A DNA stretch of 64,000 nucleotides from Ostrinia nubilalis (GCF_963855985.1 NC_087091.1:12654154-12718153); one strand, 5' to 3'; shown: positions 34,400-48,535, counted from the stretch's first letter. The notes: generated from the sequence alone by a model not told the origin. Numbers and translations: made by a program.

Positions 34400-34560
34400 G
34401 AAATTCCGCCGCCACAGTTCTTTGTACTTGCCCATAAAAGAAAAAGAGCTGAAACGAACAACGAATCGCATTCTGTTGCAAGCAGTTAACAGTCGACAAG
34501 TGAACAACTCAGTCTTGGGCACAGACATGTCTTGGGTCTTGAGCCCTCTCCGTTGAATAG
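34400..34560 (+). other. Exon-like segment, possibly a 5' UTR exon of a downstream gene
   Basis: A strong acceptor (TTTTTATTATTCTACAG, ending 34399) and a strong donor (AATAG/GTAAGTGA) border 161 bases of more balanced composition. The open frame inside ends in TGA five bases before the donor, so if spliced it is more likely non-coding. No protein similarity recognised. Chance splice-like motifs are possible. Confidence 0.2.
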
Positions 34561-37500
34561 GTAAGTGATTTTGTACGTTTACTTATTTAGATTTATTGTT
34601 TTTTACATCACCTCTGTTCTTATCTAAATGTAGAGTTTCTTTTCTCTATGACTTGACTCAATAGCCTCAGGTGGTGTTAAAAAACAATACTTAGATATCA
34701 AACTTTTTGCTTAGTTTAAACCTATATCGTGTACAATCCTGGCAATCGATCAATATTGGCCGATTAGTTGTCGTTGCGACACTAAAAATTCGGGCACATT
34801 TCATACCGACCGCCGACTCGGCGACATCGCCAAACCACTGCGGTCTGCGTGTCGGTCGTTCGTTAACACGGGCACTCGCTCATGTTTGGTTTCAATAATG
34901 CACACATTGTGGTCTTCGAAAAAACGCCTGTGTTAAACCTATAGGGGTTTAATTTTGCGACACGATAAAATAGTGATTAAACGAAAGTTTGCTTGGTCGA
35001 TAATTTTAACTAACTTTTGAATGTTAGTCGGTAGTCACCCTAGACATCTACTGGTATTCAAAACTCGATGTGTATGTATCGGTAATTGCTTGTTTTGGTT
35101 TTCTACGCCCAAAAATGTAGGATACAAAACTTTTTTGAATTTACATAAACTAAATTCCCCTAGTGGAAAAGGAAAGAATATTTTATTGAAACATTTAACA
35201 AACATATTTTGAGGCAATAGTTCAGTTGAAAAGTTATGATGAAGCCGAGTAGCGACGTCATTGCGCGGAAAGCGACCCGGCGCAGTTGCCAGCCAACTTT
35301 ATTCCATCGCTGTTTGGATTTTATAATATCTCAACGTAGTACCTAGGTACACCACAGTCGTATTACCTGCATAGTATACATACTTTTCCTACCAATTCTC
35401 TCAGATGCTGAAACTGAATATAACAAAACAATCCGTATTTCACGAATAGATACTGGTACCTACTATTCTTTTAAAATAAACAAAAACCAAACTTTAGGCT
35501 CGCCCGAAATCCCTTATTTTCTCTTTTCGCATTTTATGAGACCTAGCTACGATCTCGGCCATACAATAAATTGATTTTGTGGAATAATTTTGTGAGTCAA
35601 ACATTGTTTAAGAAAAAGGGCAATTTTTCGGGTCCCTCACTGAAGGGCGGGACTCTTATAAACATCGGGGTTCTGGCAAACTGCTGCTGGTGCCGTAATC
35701 TCCCGAAAACATAAAAGCGTATGAAAACTTTAGTGTCCAATAAATTCTGCCAATACAGACGAGGACCGCGGGATACTTTGGTGAATGGCGTGTTAGCTTA
35801 ACTCGCTGCGACACAGATTGGCGGCTCGGCTTTTTTGTCACTGTATGGTCAACACAACTCGCGAGCGTGTTACTTACATCAAGTTATACTTTTCAATCAT
35901 GCCTCTAACATTAAAATAAAATCAATTCTCCATAAAAACTTGAATTCAGGGATTCAGGTTCAATTATTGCGATCAAATACCTGCCTTGTTCTGCAATTCT
36001 GCATAATAAAAGTTTTTTCCTTTGAAAAGTAAATAATCATCTTTAATCCAGATCCAATGATCATCTATAAATTGGTTCTCAACCATGAAAACTCCACTAG
36101 GTGTAAAATATTTTTCTAATGATAGTATGAATACAAAAGAGTCAAATTGCGACGTGTACTTATTTGGCGGGCACATCCTGGCACATCAAAGCCCATTTAC
36201 CCAACCAACGCGTGAATCTAAGCCTTATTTATCCTTAATGACGCCTTCCTGTAACGATTAGATTTCCTTAATTCATGTGAGTACGAGTACCTATAAGATT
36301 TTTATTACCTACCTATGTTATCTAAATAGACATTAGACAATACTTAGTACTGTCCAAGTTTTTATAAGAAAAGGGAATAAAATAATTTATTTCCTAGAGA
36401 AATGCAACGTAAAAAGTCCAGCACGTTGATGGAGACAGAATTTTTTTATGTTTGTAAGTAGGTATTTTAGTTTTAATACGAAATAAGCTACTTCTGATAA
36501 CTGTACGTACGCGTATGAATCCGGGGTCGGGGCAAATAGGTGGTCTATTTGCCTTTAAAGTCAAAATGATATATCCAGTAGCAGAGCGCACGGCCGTCAG
36601 AAATTCACCATGATTTCGTTTGCGAGCACATTCAAGCACTCTCTCACTCGTCAGTGGCATCATTAAGCCAAATATTTCCCTTCAGCCGAAACCGGCGACT
36701 GTCCGGGTGTCGGACAGCCGCTGCGAACCGTCGAACGTCCGACCGGCCGGCTATTAATTACGCCCCGATCTAATTAGCCCGCGCGATCAATCGGCGCGCA
36801 CTGCCGATCATTTGCATAGTGAAGTGTCCTTATTTTTAGAAAGTATAGGTACTTTTATAAAACCATAATAGGTAAAAAGATATTACTAGCCAAATGTCTC
36901 TAGATCTGTTAAGTAAACAGTTCTATGAAGTCACTAAAGATAAAAAAAATATTTTTATCCAAATTGCACTTGACAAGCGCTCATTTCTCCCCCTACTAAT
37001 TTAGATATTTGATATTCATATCCGGAATAATGCGACAGTAATGTGACGTAGGTACGAATACGGACAAGATATTTCGTCAAACTTATTATTGTTTGCTGGA
37101 GTATAACCTCGTTTTTATGGAAGGACGAATTCGAATAGCAATTCCCCTATTCGTCCAATCGAACAATGTTCATGTCACGTCACACGCTTGGTTTAACATT
37201 GTCGTTGTTCTCTCATTAGCTGTTACCAGTTGTTACGAACATTTACACAATAGGACTGTATTTGGAACGAGAGGAAACAAGTTATCAAACACATTATGGG
37301 AAATAGACGAACATTTCAGCAATAGTTTCCATGTTATTGAATCCATCGATACAAATCAGAGTAAATGCAACTAGCAATGTTTTTACATTTCAGTGGTAAA
37401 CTTTTTCATGGAAAAATCGTATCGAGTGGACCGATCTTTTGTCCGGGACCACAGATGCTTCCGACATCGAGTATTAACTTGTTGACCACAAACAGCTTGG

Positions 37501-37774
37501 TGTTTCCTTAACCTTAATAAATGCGATTGGGGGCGAAAAATGTTTTGTAGCTAGGCCACGCTAGGCGTAGGTACAGTTCACGTACAATTTCAATTTTGCG
37601 AATAAATAAGCTGACTGACATTTACATAATATAGCTGAGGTCCCTAGTGACGTGACCTTTTGTAATGTAGAGACTATTAACACAGACAGTTAAGTAACAT
37701 TCTGTTTCTTTAATTTTAATCAATTTTAAATGTTACAAATTCTATTGGCAATGGCTGTACGGGATTATAAATTA

Positions 37775-37958
37775 CTAGCTTTCCGCCCGCGGCTTCGCTC
37801 GCGTGGAAATTTGTCTGTCAGAGAAAAATTTTACCGCGCGCGTCCCTATTTCAAAATCCGGGATAAAACCGCCTTTCATCAAAATCGGTTCAGTGGTTTA
37901 GGTGTCAAAACAAGACAGACAGACAGAGTTACTTTCGCATTTATAATATTAATATAGA
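37775..37958 (-). mobile_element. Short Helitron (minus strand)
   Basis: The plus strand begins A/CTAGCTTTCCGCCCGCGG and ends CGCATTTATAATATTAATAT then AGA/T. On the minus strand this is TC...CTAG with a CGCG/CGCG hairpin before the end, inserted between A and T. The exact 5' end could be 37958 or 37964. About 184-190 bp. Confidence 0.75.
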
Positions 37959-37964
37959 TATAGA

Positions 37965-40900
37965 TTCCCACCCCTCGTTGTAACTTGTGTCATTAACCAG
38001 GCCAGCTAAAAAGTTTTGAAACTAACAATAAACCACAACGAAATTAGTCAAAAAAAAGAGTGGTTGAAGTAGTGAACTGTACCTAAAAATGCCTACACCA
38101 TATAGGATTAGGGACGTGGTATGAGGCTAGCGACAGTCACGTCCACCAATCTGTGGCCGCGTGAGTTGACCGTGCAATATCAAAGGCTCCCGGGCCTGGC
38201 GAATATCGGATTCACTGCGAATTTGCGTATGACGGATATCGTACAGATATTTTAAGGCACATCCCTTTTCCTGATTAATATTTCCAATAACTGGCACATG
38301 CAGGTACCAAAGTTGTATCAAGGATTTTTAAAGTATTTTACTTAATTTATTTACTATACATAATTGTGTCCAGAAATGTCTACGTATCATCAATGGTATC
38401 ATGTTATTTCGTATCTCGATTAATAAGTTTAATTATGTGCGATACAACCCAGAGTAGAGAGTATTCATACACCTAATATTCTTTTCTCCTACCAATATTT
38501 TTTCATACGAAAATAACACTTCTGAGTAAACCTGATATCATTAATTTGCTGACATCCCACCGGTTCCGATTTGTTTCGCCTCAACTTTTACTTATGCACA
38601 TTAATGAGAGCTACCATTAGCGAGTCTGACAGGCATAGTTAATGCTCAATGCGTGCAAGCGCAGCTCTCGATGCCATTTGTAATTCAATTATGAGTAGTG
38701 GAGAGCACAGTCTTGCGACAACGCTTCGGCCGCCGGTCGCAATAAAATTCATGAGACTCTTGTTACATTCATGAGGGAATTGGGAAAAAATACTGTGTAA
38801 ATACGTGGCCAATATACGCTCGATGTAGATTTTACGACGGGCCCGCAACGATTTTAGCCCCGATTTTTTAAATGTTAAATCCTTTTACAATATCGCGCTT
38901 AAAGTGGAACCAATGAACTGTGTTAACGCGAGTCCATTACTAGTTATGCTTTTTAAATAAAATTGTTCGTATCTACGTTATTGATATCTCAACAAGTGGG
39001 TATTAATATGTGATCAACGCACTCGTTTAAGAAAATTTACTTAAGTAGTCATTGTTAAATGAAACCACTGTTCTGAAAATTAAATTAAATCTTCGTCTTG
39101 AAAACAAATGAAATCCACTCGTTTAATTCTGCATTGAGCTTTTCTATGTTACTCTAGTAGTTAGTAATCTAGTTTCAGTGTACAAAAAATAGTAGCGCTG
39201 AAGAAAATAATAAAACCTTCGTTCCTAGCGTAGCGCGGCCAATTCCGTCCGTAGCCCGTAGTAGAACGCTACGTGCTACGGCCAAAATGGCGACGAGGGA
39301 GCTGTCCCTCGCACGAGAACGAGGTGCACGTAAATACGCTTCGTTGACGAACGTGCTAACAATTAGTTTAACAAAAGTTTAAAACGGACAAATCTACACC
39401 TAGACGCGACTAATAAAAAAGGAAAACATTTTAAAGCCACGAATTTGTTTATAAAAATAAATCTTAACATCAACATGGAAAGTTTATGAAGTTTCACGTC
39501 ATGTTCAAAGTTTCGCCAATCATACTTAGATCATGCTATAATAAATCAGTATATCTGAGTATACTTACTAGCTTATACATACTCGTATTCCAGAGTGTTT
39601 AGTAAAAAGAGACCATCAAAACACCTACATTTAAATACCAGTATTTTGACAAAGTGTCGTCTACTATAATACCCAACAGTAATAATTATGGTCACGAACG
39701 ACAGACATACTATTTTTTACCCGACTGCGTCGGAAGGAGGGTTATTTAAGTAGATTAATTTGCAAACCTACATTTCAAACTTCAAAACTAATTTATCCAA
39801 GTAGGTACGTACCTAAGCTATGTAAATCCAATTTAAACAAAAATCATAGTTGACGCTGTTTCTGCAAAACCGAATAAAAATGTTATTTTAGAATTTTCGT
39901 CATCATGAGAACAATTTTAATTCTGTTTTGAGGGAATGACAGTATTTTTATTCCACTAACTTTCAGTATTTGGCTGAGAAGTTAGGTACCTTTTCCCGGC
40001 CAAAATTATTGTAAAACACTGAAAATTCTTGGGAAAATGTGATTTACGGCTATGAAAATAATATTGTGTAGGTAGCTCGGACTTAGTTGTACGGTCACAG
40101 GCGAAGTTTTATGAAATTGCTTCATGTTTTTATTATTTCCCCGCCCGCGCCTGGTAACTAAATTTATTGCTCTTAACGTATTTTAATTATAGAGGATTTA
40201 CATTTTTGGTTATTTATTACGGACGGGACAGTTGTTTGAAGTAGATTAATTGGCGTTGTTTTAATTAGACAACAGTCCACAAACTTAGTACAAGATCTCT
40301 TCAATTTTCTTTTTTAGCACATAAGATTATCCATTTTTGTAAGAAATAGCACCAATTTACAACTACATACTATATTATATTCCAGAGTACCTACTTAGCT
40401 TTATCTGAGGTTAACCATATCTACTGCAAAACCTACATTTTACAAACTTAGCATTCATTAGTGGCCTTACTTATGCAGTATGTAATGTTTTAATATGTAT
40501 CTTCTTAGGTAACTGTAACAGTATGTACTCTACGTGTTCTGGGTACGTTCCGATATGAGATACTGGAGCGGGGTAAACTTGTACAAGGTAAATACAAATT
40601 AAGGGGATAAGTTCGCAACTACTCACGCATACAAACTACGCTGATCCTAATCTACGAGCGACTGTTACCGACTCACTAGTGCTGAGGTTTTAGGATATTG
40701 GTATTTGATGTCGAATAATAAATAATAATGTGTTAGATAGCTTTAAATTGTTCCTGATAATATCAGTGAACTGGCCCTACGGTTAGTAATCACTGTATTG
40801 AACTATCACCCAAGCCCCTAAAAACAAAGCAAGTCTGAAAATTACGTCCATGCCTCTACATAGAACCACTCGAAGGACTCAGAACCGTTACGTTAATGGC

Positions 40901-41216
40901 ATGGTATTCCAGTGCCATATTATTGGTAGGCTTGGTATCAGCCGCCATAGGCAAGCTTTATGATGTAGTATTTCACATAAAAACTTAAAATATAAAATAC
41001 TGTTAGATAAAGAGGATACTATTAATTTACTTTCGGCAATTTGGCTTTAAAGCGCACTTTTAGAAATAAATTAAATTACACGAATATTTTTAGTAATTGA
41101 CTCAAGTATTCTATGACTTAGTTAAAGGTTAGTACGTAATTTTTAGTTTTGATATAAAACAGATTCCCTTCAAAAAGCGATCATTAACAAGCAAGTGGTT
41201 AGAAGTGAATTACTTA
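37965..41216. other. Gene-poor region
   Basis: No gene or repeat recognised. Islands of mixed composition at 38560-38860 and 39220-39370 may be regulatory. This is inference from composition only. Confidence 0.35.
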
Positions 41217-41334
41217 GGCTGGGTTGCACCATCTTACTTTAAATTTGACAAACGTTAAAAATCTGTCAAACTCCATACAAAAAACACCGGTTATCGTTAT
41301 AGTTATGGTCAAAGTTAAGTGGTGCAACTCAGCC
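41217..41334. mobile_element. 118-bp MITE with TTA target duplication, copy 2
   Basis: Ends GGCTGGGTTGCACCATCTTA and GGTGCAACTCAGCC. TTA flanks both sides (41214-41216, 41335-41337). Same length and same internal CTGTCAAACTCCATACAAAA as the copy at 22592. Confidence 0.85.
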
Positions 41335-41337
41335 TTA

Positions 41338-44317
41338 GTCTAGAAATAAAACACAAAAAAGGTTTTTGAAATGTAATTAGTGTGCTTTCTCCTTGACCTA
41401 GATATTTAAAACAAATATTTTACAACAATTTTCTCTAAATACCTGTCCCAAAATTACCTACTTACACATTAAACATATTTTAGGGCATGTTTACCCAAAA
41501 TAATTGCTCTAGTTTTTGTACTCTCTGTAGATATTTGCTACAGAGAATTTCATACAGAACAGTAAACAGTAATAAGAGCTTTTTTCCAATAAATAAAATA
41601 CTGGAGCCCTATGACTGTGTACACTATACATACTTATAAGTATTTGCTTAAGTAAGTTTGACAATTCAGACATGAGCTAGGGTCCACACATGCCCGCATC
41701 GGACTAGCATGTCAATAGTCCTAAACTTTCGAGTTTGTCTAGCACTAGTTAGTCCACAAATTATCTAAGTTACTACTAACTAATATTAAGTTCTACATAT
41801 AAAACCCGTAACTCAAACAATAGCCGTACGTTATCTACGTAGATAATCCGAACTAGTATGTTAAGTAAATTTTAAATCTTGATATTATAGTATCAATAAA
41901 TAAAGTTATGTTTCTGTACAGGAAAATGTAATTATGCTTCGACTTGATTTGTTGTACCTACTAGGCTTAAGCACATTCGTATTACAAAACAGAGTTCAAA
42001 ACTTGATTCAAACACATAGATTCTGTCTTGTGATAGGTCTTAATATTGAACACTTATCAAATGTGCTGTCTGTATTTCACAGCCTCACAGGGTATGTATG
42101 TACAACAGCGTTTGCTTCTCTGTATTGCTTTAACGAGATATCGTAACCTGGATCAATGTATCTGATAATGACTTTTGAAACTACGTTTATCAGGTCATGC
42201 ACAGAATAACGCATAATTATCAATTTATTGAATCCCTTTGTGCTTTAATGATTACCTGGGTCTCTGTTTTTGGAATTAGGTTCAGTTAATCATGCTTACA
42301 CGCTTCTTCTCAGCACTTGCCAAATGTTGGTCTCGAAGCGCTGGTAGGGTAAAAAGATTATGAGACATGTAGAGGCTCCTTAAGAGCAAAATATTTGACG
42401 ATTTGTAAGCACTATTTAATAGTCTATACAAATTTAAATTACATTTTGCAATTGCTTTTATACTTACGTCTAGTAAATACCCACCTAGTTATTTTTGAGA
42501 AAGTTCCATGAGTTATTTTAGGACACCAAGGTTCTGTAATCACTATTTTGATGGTAATAATCAATTAGGGTAAACCTGCAATCAGAAGTAATAATATTCA
42601 TATACCTCTACCTACCTTAGGTGGCATTCATTGGATAGCTATTTCTGTATGCACGTAGCATAGCATGGCGGTCAACGATTCAATCAATTAGCGAGTCTGG
42701 GCGTACGCATTTCCTGCCCCACGTTTCATCCCAGTTTCAATTTCGGAACTAACTCTAATTTCCAAACTCGCAAATTACAAGCAGCAGGCCTACCGCATAA
42801 ATCCAACCTTTTCAAGTTAATAAAAATGATTTAAGCACGCATTAAAAGGATCTTTCGCCCACTGAGAACACGGAATTTATAATGGTAATAATTTCGACGA
42901 TTGTCCCGTAATTGCGTACCAGAGATACATATAGCAGCAAATAGACGATGCAAAAGGACGTTTGTGTCCTATCTTCAAGGCAGTAAGGGTTAAAATGGAC
43001 ACGATAGTTTGGAGGACGATGATGCTACTGTTAACGATGCCTTTTCCAAATGTGACAGTTTGAGCTTGGCTTTTTAACCGATTTCTAAATATGAAGAAAA
43101 AAAATCTATATTTATCTAAGCTTTCAATTCGATTTCGATTTTTTTTTCATTCTTAATTACTTAGTCTAATAACTTAAGTTAAACATAGCTAAGTATAAGT
43201 ACCTAAACTAAACTCAACAGGTCTGCACCCTTCGATAACCCCATCACGATATTTAATCTTAGCTTTGCCAGTTATACATAGGCATATGGAACAGACAGTC
43301 AAACGAATCCGTTTACATCTGATACACAAGTATTTTCAAGGAATATAATGATATTGCTAAGTTTTCAGTAAAAGACAGTGTTGATAATAGATACGGAAGC
43401 AATGTGAGTATAACAACATACCGATTCTATTATGGCTTTGTATTGAATATTGACGGGATAGTAAACAAGTCTCTCAAAGTTGAGACTCGTATTTTAACCA
43501 CTAGCTACATTAAATCCTCCACTTTCATTCATGAATAGGCGAGTACAGCAGCCCAGGCAACAAAGGCAACACCTTTTTCTCGTTTTCGGCGCTTATTAAT
43601 CTCGGTTTAAATTCCCACTGAGTGGCTCTTACGGAGTTGTTTGGGCTATAAGCCGATCGGCACTTTCTTCCGCCCACTCAAAAGTTTCTTATGTACCCAC
43701 CTAATTGCCTGTAATATTTTAATAAGCTCTTTGGGCAACATTTTCTCTAACTCCAATTAGTGGAGCTACGAACGTTTATTTTACAGAAAATCTATTAAAT
43801 CTTTTAAGTGAGTGGGGATCGGAAGTTACGGATACTGTTAATTAAATTTATTGCTGCGATAATAGGTAGGTTAGCACTAAGTTCATAAAGTGAATAAATG
43901 CCGTAAACAAGGTCAAGTGGATGGATAATGTTTGAAATGAGACAATGTTGTCTAGTGGAGGTCACAGCGCCAAATATGCCAGTTCCCATGCCGTATAATA
44001 TAGGATATAATAAATAATAACTAATGAAAAGAAATTATCATATATTTATTAAGTATCAGTGATTGATTTCTTTAAGTTTTTTCACTAAACCAAACGTTAA
44101 CGTTGCGCAAGCATAAATTGCAGACCTGAAATGAATACTTATGTAGATTCCGAATCTGGTGTTTTCCCTAATTTTACGACTTAAATACAGAAATTCAAAA
44201 TAAAAATCATCTTGGTTGATTGAGAGGTCTTGTGAAACTCGAGAGCTTAAAAAATCTATTACATAATGAACAACTCGGGCTTGAACTGAAGACGCTGTTT
44301 TATCCAACATGTACGTA
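41338..44317. other. Gene-poor region
   Basis: Nothing recognised. Islands at 42640-42800 and 43540-43760 have more balanced composition. Confidence 0.35.
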
Positions 44318-44586
44318 GGGGAAGCCCGGGCAGCACGGATACCTTAAGAAAAGTGGCAAAAAAAAAAGTTCCAATTAGGTATCCATTTTGCCCGACCCCC
44401 CTGGGATGGATTTCAAATTGACAAAAAGTTCACGCACGTATTGTTATGGTGGAACTATCATGGCGTGGCTAAGCTGTGTTGCTGTTTTATAGACCCGCAA
44501 ACGTTCAGTAGCGCCATGTGTGGTAGGTTTTTAGTAAAATCGAGTATTCATCTTACCCACCCTATGCTTCTTGCCCGGGCTTCCCC
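44318..44586. mobile_element. 269-bp MITE with TA target site
   Basis: Inverted ends GGGGAAGCCCGGGCA (the right side is its complement), flanked by TA at 44316-44317 and 44587-44588. No coding capacity. Probably a Tc1/mariner-type MITE. Confidence 0.75.
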
Positions 44587-44588
44587 TA

Positions 44589-47203
44589 CTTAGGTACAGT
44601 CAGTATACAGCCAGGCATTTATTGAGAATATTCGAAATATATTTCGAATCTGAATTCGTTGGTTTAATTCCCTCATCAGCTGTCTGATGCGAAGGTAATT
44701 TACTGCCTCGTTTCGTGTTTTAATTATTAAGGGGTTTATGGCTCCAGATTTATCCTCATGTTTCTCATTTTTCTTTTATAATTATTTTTAAAACAAAATT
44801 GGCAGCTAATTAACAATGATTTACGAGTATGTACGTTCGTGTTAATGACTGAAAAGCTTGATTAACATATTTAATGCTTTCCGCAGATACAATAAGAGTT
44901 AAAGTACGAGTATGCTAAGATTTTCTCTTTTTAATGTTTTGGACAGAAGTCCTTTTCTATTCCTCACTAATTGGTAGTATATGTCTACACCGATGGAATA
45001 TTAGTTTCCCTTCCACCAAATTCCAGACCTAGTTTTCCAAAGGCAACTTCGGATAGTACCTAATTAGCTGATCCGAAAGGCGTTTCTTTCGTGGACAAAC
45101 GAATAGACGTAGGCAGGATTTTCATTTACCTCGGCATCTTTTCGATTCAATCTGTTACTTTGCACCGAACGGGAGTAATTTGAAGGTATCTTCGCCAGAT
45201 ATCAGAGTTACGGCTCGTTCAGAGGAGCAAGGCTCACTTTATCGGATTTATTTAACGGTAGTATGCTTGAGTACCTGCACCTGGAAAACTATATGCTCGA
45301 ACATTTTAATAATTATTTTTTGTTAAGTTGCATGCATCTGCGACTGACCTATATTTGTAAGGTACCTACTTGAAGTAAAAATCAGTGCAATTAAAGTATT
45401 TGGCAAACAAACGTCTCTTAATGAAACCCATCAACGGTTAATACGACGCAGTTGACTGACATCAAAGCTTTACATTGATCCTTCGAGCCGGATATACTGT
45501 TCTATAAACACAAAACCGAATTTTTTTACTGACTATAAAGCTGAAAATTTGAAACACCCAGACACACTTAACTAAAGACCCGTACCATGTATTACATAAA
45601 TGCATCATCTTAAGTAATGGCACGGGGATAGGCACCGGCGACGTGTCAAATGCAATCAGGGCGCCCAAAGACCTCTGCTAATTACTTTACCTAAAGCTGC
45701 GCGCACACTAGCGCCGTAATGCGCCAACTGCTTGCGCCTAACGAGGCGTCGATCGCATATTTATCGTGCTAACGGCTTTGCTATAAATGAACTATACGTC
45801 TTTGACTTAATCTCTATTAGTGAAAACCGCATTAGAAGCCACTCGTAGTTAAAAAGATTATGCTACACCTAGACAACTGGTCAATGTTTAGAGAGATATT
45901 CTTTATTTTACAGGACATTTTCAGGGGTAAAGTACAATATTGTTAAATTGCAAAATTGACCATTTTTTTTTAAACCAATAATAACCAGTTTTGCGCTCAC
46001 GCATGCGATCTATGAACCCGCTTGACACACCTAACGAATGCGTAACAAAATAGAGCAAATATTTGCAAGAACACAACAGAACAATGGATGCTTTGATGTC
46101 GACTCGTCCCAGGAGTATTTGCATATGCCCTTTTTCATGAGAGCTCAGTGAAAAGCATACATTGGAACTTTCCTATGAAATTTGGTAATAGTCGGTGTCT
46201 AATATTGATTATGTAACAACGCAAATAGGGTGGATAGGGAGAATATTTTTTTAGTTTAACTAGGTTTCTCCCTTAATGCGTTCAAAATAAATCGAATTTA
46301 TAAGACTAAAAATGAATAAGTATTATAGTTAAAATGTCCAACATTATGTAGGTAACATAAAACGACACTGTTCTTATAAATACTACTCGTATAAGTAAAT
46401 TTTACAGTACCTAATGGAAAGAGCTGAACAAAGCTGAAAAAAACACATAAAATGCGGACCAATATTATTGCTCTCAGTAAATTGATTCAAATGGCACTTA
46501 TAAATATTAATATTCTTAGTAGCCTTAACGTGCACGGCGATACAGCCCTTACATTATTACTTTAGCGCTTAATTTAGTTCGCGCTTTCATCTTATAGCCG
46601 CCCTAGGGGGCGCTGTTTAATTTTTCATACAAAATTTTTCGATGACACTTTGAATACGCAACGAAACGAACTCGAAAGTTTTTCGTACTAGAGGTACAGA
46701 TAACCCAATTGGCGCGATAATGTGCAGGCAGGTAATGTAACAGCCCCTCAGCCTCCAAATGGAGGCAGAGCCGTAAAATTATTTTACTGGGATTAAGAAC
46801 ACAATATATAAAATTTCGTTTTTTGCTACTGTATTTAAAGCGAGAAGGTAGCAGGCAGATCTTTTTTTCTGCTGTAATAATTATTGAAATTTATTTGCCA
46901 AGCTTTTTTCATAGGCCGAAATTCGAGCAGTCGATTCATCTGATAAAAAGTGACTATTTAGCTTGAACTGTTTGTTGTTCTTAATAAAATAAAACTCTAC
47001 TTATATCATAAACAAGTATCTACCTAGTATGATTTCATATTCATCAACTACTGTAATGATCTCCCCTATTAGACAACTCGAGGGCGTGTTTCGGATAACA
47101 AGGAATGGAACTCCAAACGCTTGAAGTTCAGTCCCCTGGCCAAGTTTCTGTTTTCAATGACCGCATTTGTGTACATTACGTGATCGAACCGTTCTCGAAA
47201 TTC
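44589..47203. other. Gene-poor region
   Basis: No gene or repeat recognised. Confidence 0.35.
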
Positions 47204-47369
47204 AGCCCCGATTACGGTAACTTTTAACGTCTACAATCCAGACACGCTTCTCGATTCTGCGATACGATTGGTCAAAACAGCTGACGTACGCTGTTGAACG
47301 ACCAATCGTATCGCAGAATCGAGAAGCGTGTCTGGATTGGAAACGTTAAAAGTTACCGTAATCGGGGCT
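47204..47369. mobile_element. 166-bp snap-back element (near-perfect inverted repeat)
   Basis: Starts AGCCCCGATTACGGTAAC and ends with its complement. The arms run about 70-75 bases with one small indel, and the loop is about 20 bases, itself partly palindromic (CAGCTGACGTACGCTG). The RNA would fold into one long hairpin. Confidence 0.75.
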
Positions 47370-47382
47370 CTGATTTAACTGT

Positions 47383-47790
47383 ACAACCCGATCGAGTCAA
47401 CTGCGCACCTCGCTGAAATGTGGCACTCCCTCCTACTTACCCGGACACCTCCCCGCGTTCGCCTCGTCGATATGACGTCAGGTCTTAGGGTTGCCAACTT
47501 TTCTTTCAAAATATAAAGTATATCAGAGGTCGGAGAAGGAAAACAGACAGTATTAAAAAAAAAACAAACAGTATAGCTCTACAACGCGTACTTAAATGTG
47601 GTGTTGGGCATTTACTTTTAAAAATATCTATGGATACTAGTGATGCTAGCTGAAAACAGTATTTTGTATACTTTATTTTTGTTCAACAGTAAAAAGTATA
47701 ATTTAGTGAAAAACAGTATAATACTGTTCAAAACAGTATAGTTGGCAACCCTATCAGGTCTGCTAGGTGCGCAGCTAACTCGACCGGGCC
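47383..47790. mobile_element. Inverted-repeat MITE interrupted by a hAT MITE
   Basis: Outer ends ACAACCCGATCGAGT and the related ACTCGACCGGGC enclose AACTGCGCACCT and AGGTGCGCAG, as in the uninterrupted relative at 14857-14991. The interior is split at 47486 by the hAT element. Confidence 0.7.
47486..47753. mobile_element. hAT-type MITE (268 bp) nested in another MITE
   Basis: Inverted ends TAGGGTTGCCAAC. Flanked by TCAGGTCT at 47478-47485 and 47754-47761, the 8-bp duplication expected of hAT elements. The interior is AT-rich with repeated AACAGTAT motifs. Confidence 0.92.
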
Positions 47791-48535
47791 TTTACTATAC
47801 TTTTCGCTTGCATGTAACCACAAAATAAGTACTAGCATTGTATGTATTAGGAAAATAACACCGATCTATCAACACCAACCTTTAGAAAATTATGTTTGTT
47901 ATTACTAGTAGCCGCCACTTATTAATAAACTCTGCTTTCTAAGGCTGTGTAATAAAATAAATCTGTTTGTTAAATTCAAATAAAACGCCATCTAGTAGGT
48001 AGTCACAAAAATGTACACTTCACCATCACAATTTAAGATTTTCATCATGAAAATGAAATACAAAGTAAATGCCGTTTAGAATCACGTTGGAATTTAATAG
48101 TGTCGTAAAGAGGAATCGCGCTTGCTCGCGGCGAATTAGGCGCAAGCGGCGGCGTGCTCAATGTCCCCCGTAATCCTGGATAAGCCCCTAATTTTCTGGC
48201 GGTCACGATTTACGCCTTTGCCACACCGTAAACTTTATTCTATAATTCGCTGAAAAAAATAAACAACTTCATAATAATTAATTTTTGGGAGTAACAAGTT
48301 AATGCCATCCATGCCTTTCAGCATCGACTCTACAGTGTAGTCACCACAACCACAGATAATATAATACTAGCCACAACTAAACCAAAAAAAATAATGTTAA
48401 AAGATGGTGATGTCAATGGTTCCTAAATCATATTTCCAAACAAGTTTTTTCAGGTCATACCAGTTATACTAACAATCCAATTTTTCTTACCATCAACTAT
48501 TATTGATACGAGTATAATCCTACTAGTATATCCTA

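Larger units (their letters stand above)
29076..37774. other. Gene-poor region downstream of sfl
   Basis: Mostly AT-rich. No protein domain found. More complex islands lie at about 30120-30240, 30540-30815 (open on both strands, followed by GTAAGT), 31090-31210, 32270-32700 and 36540-36830. The RTE tail at 33560-33830 and the exon-like block at 34400-34560 are listed separately. Confidence 0.4.

Noticed and set aside
39286..39385. Short ORF starting CAAAATGGCGACG with a good start context
   Set aside because: Only about 31 codons, no similarity recognised, no other exon nearby.
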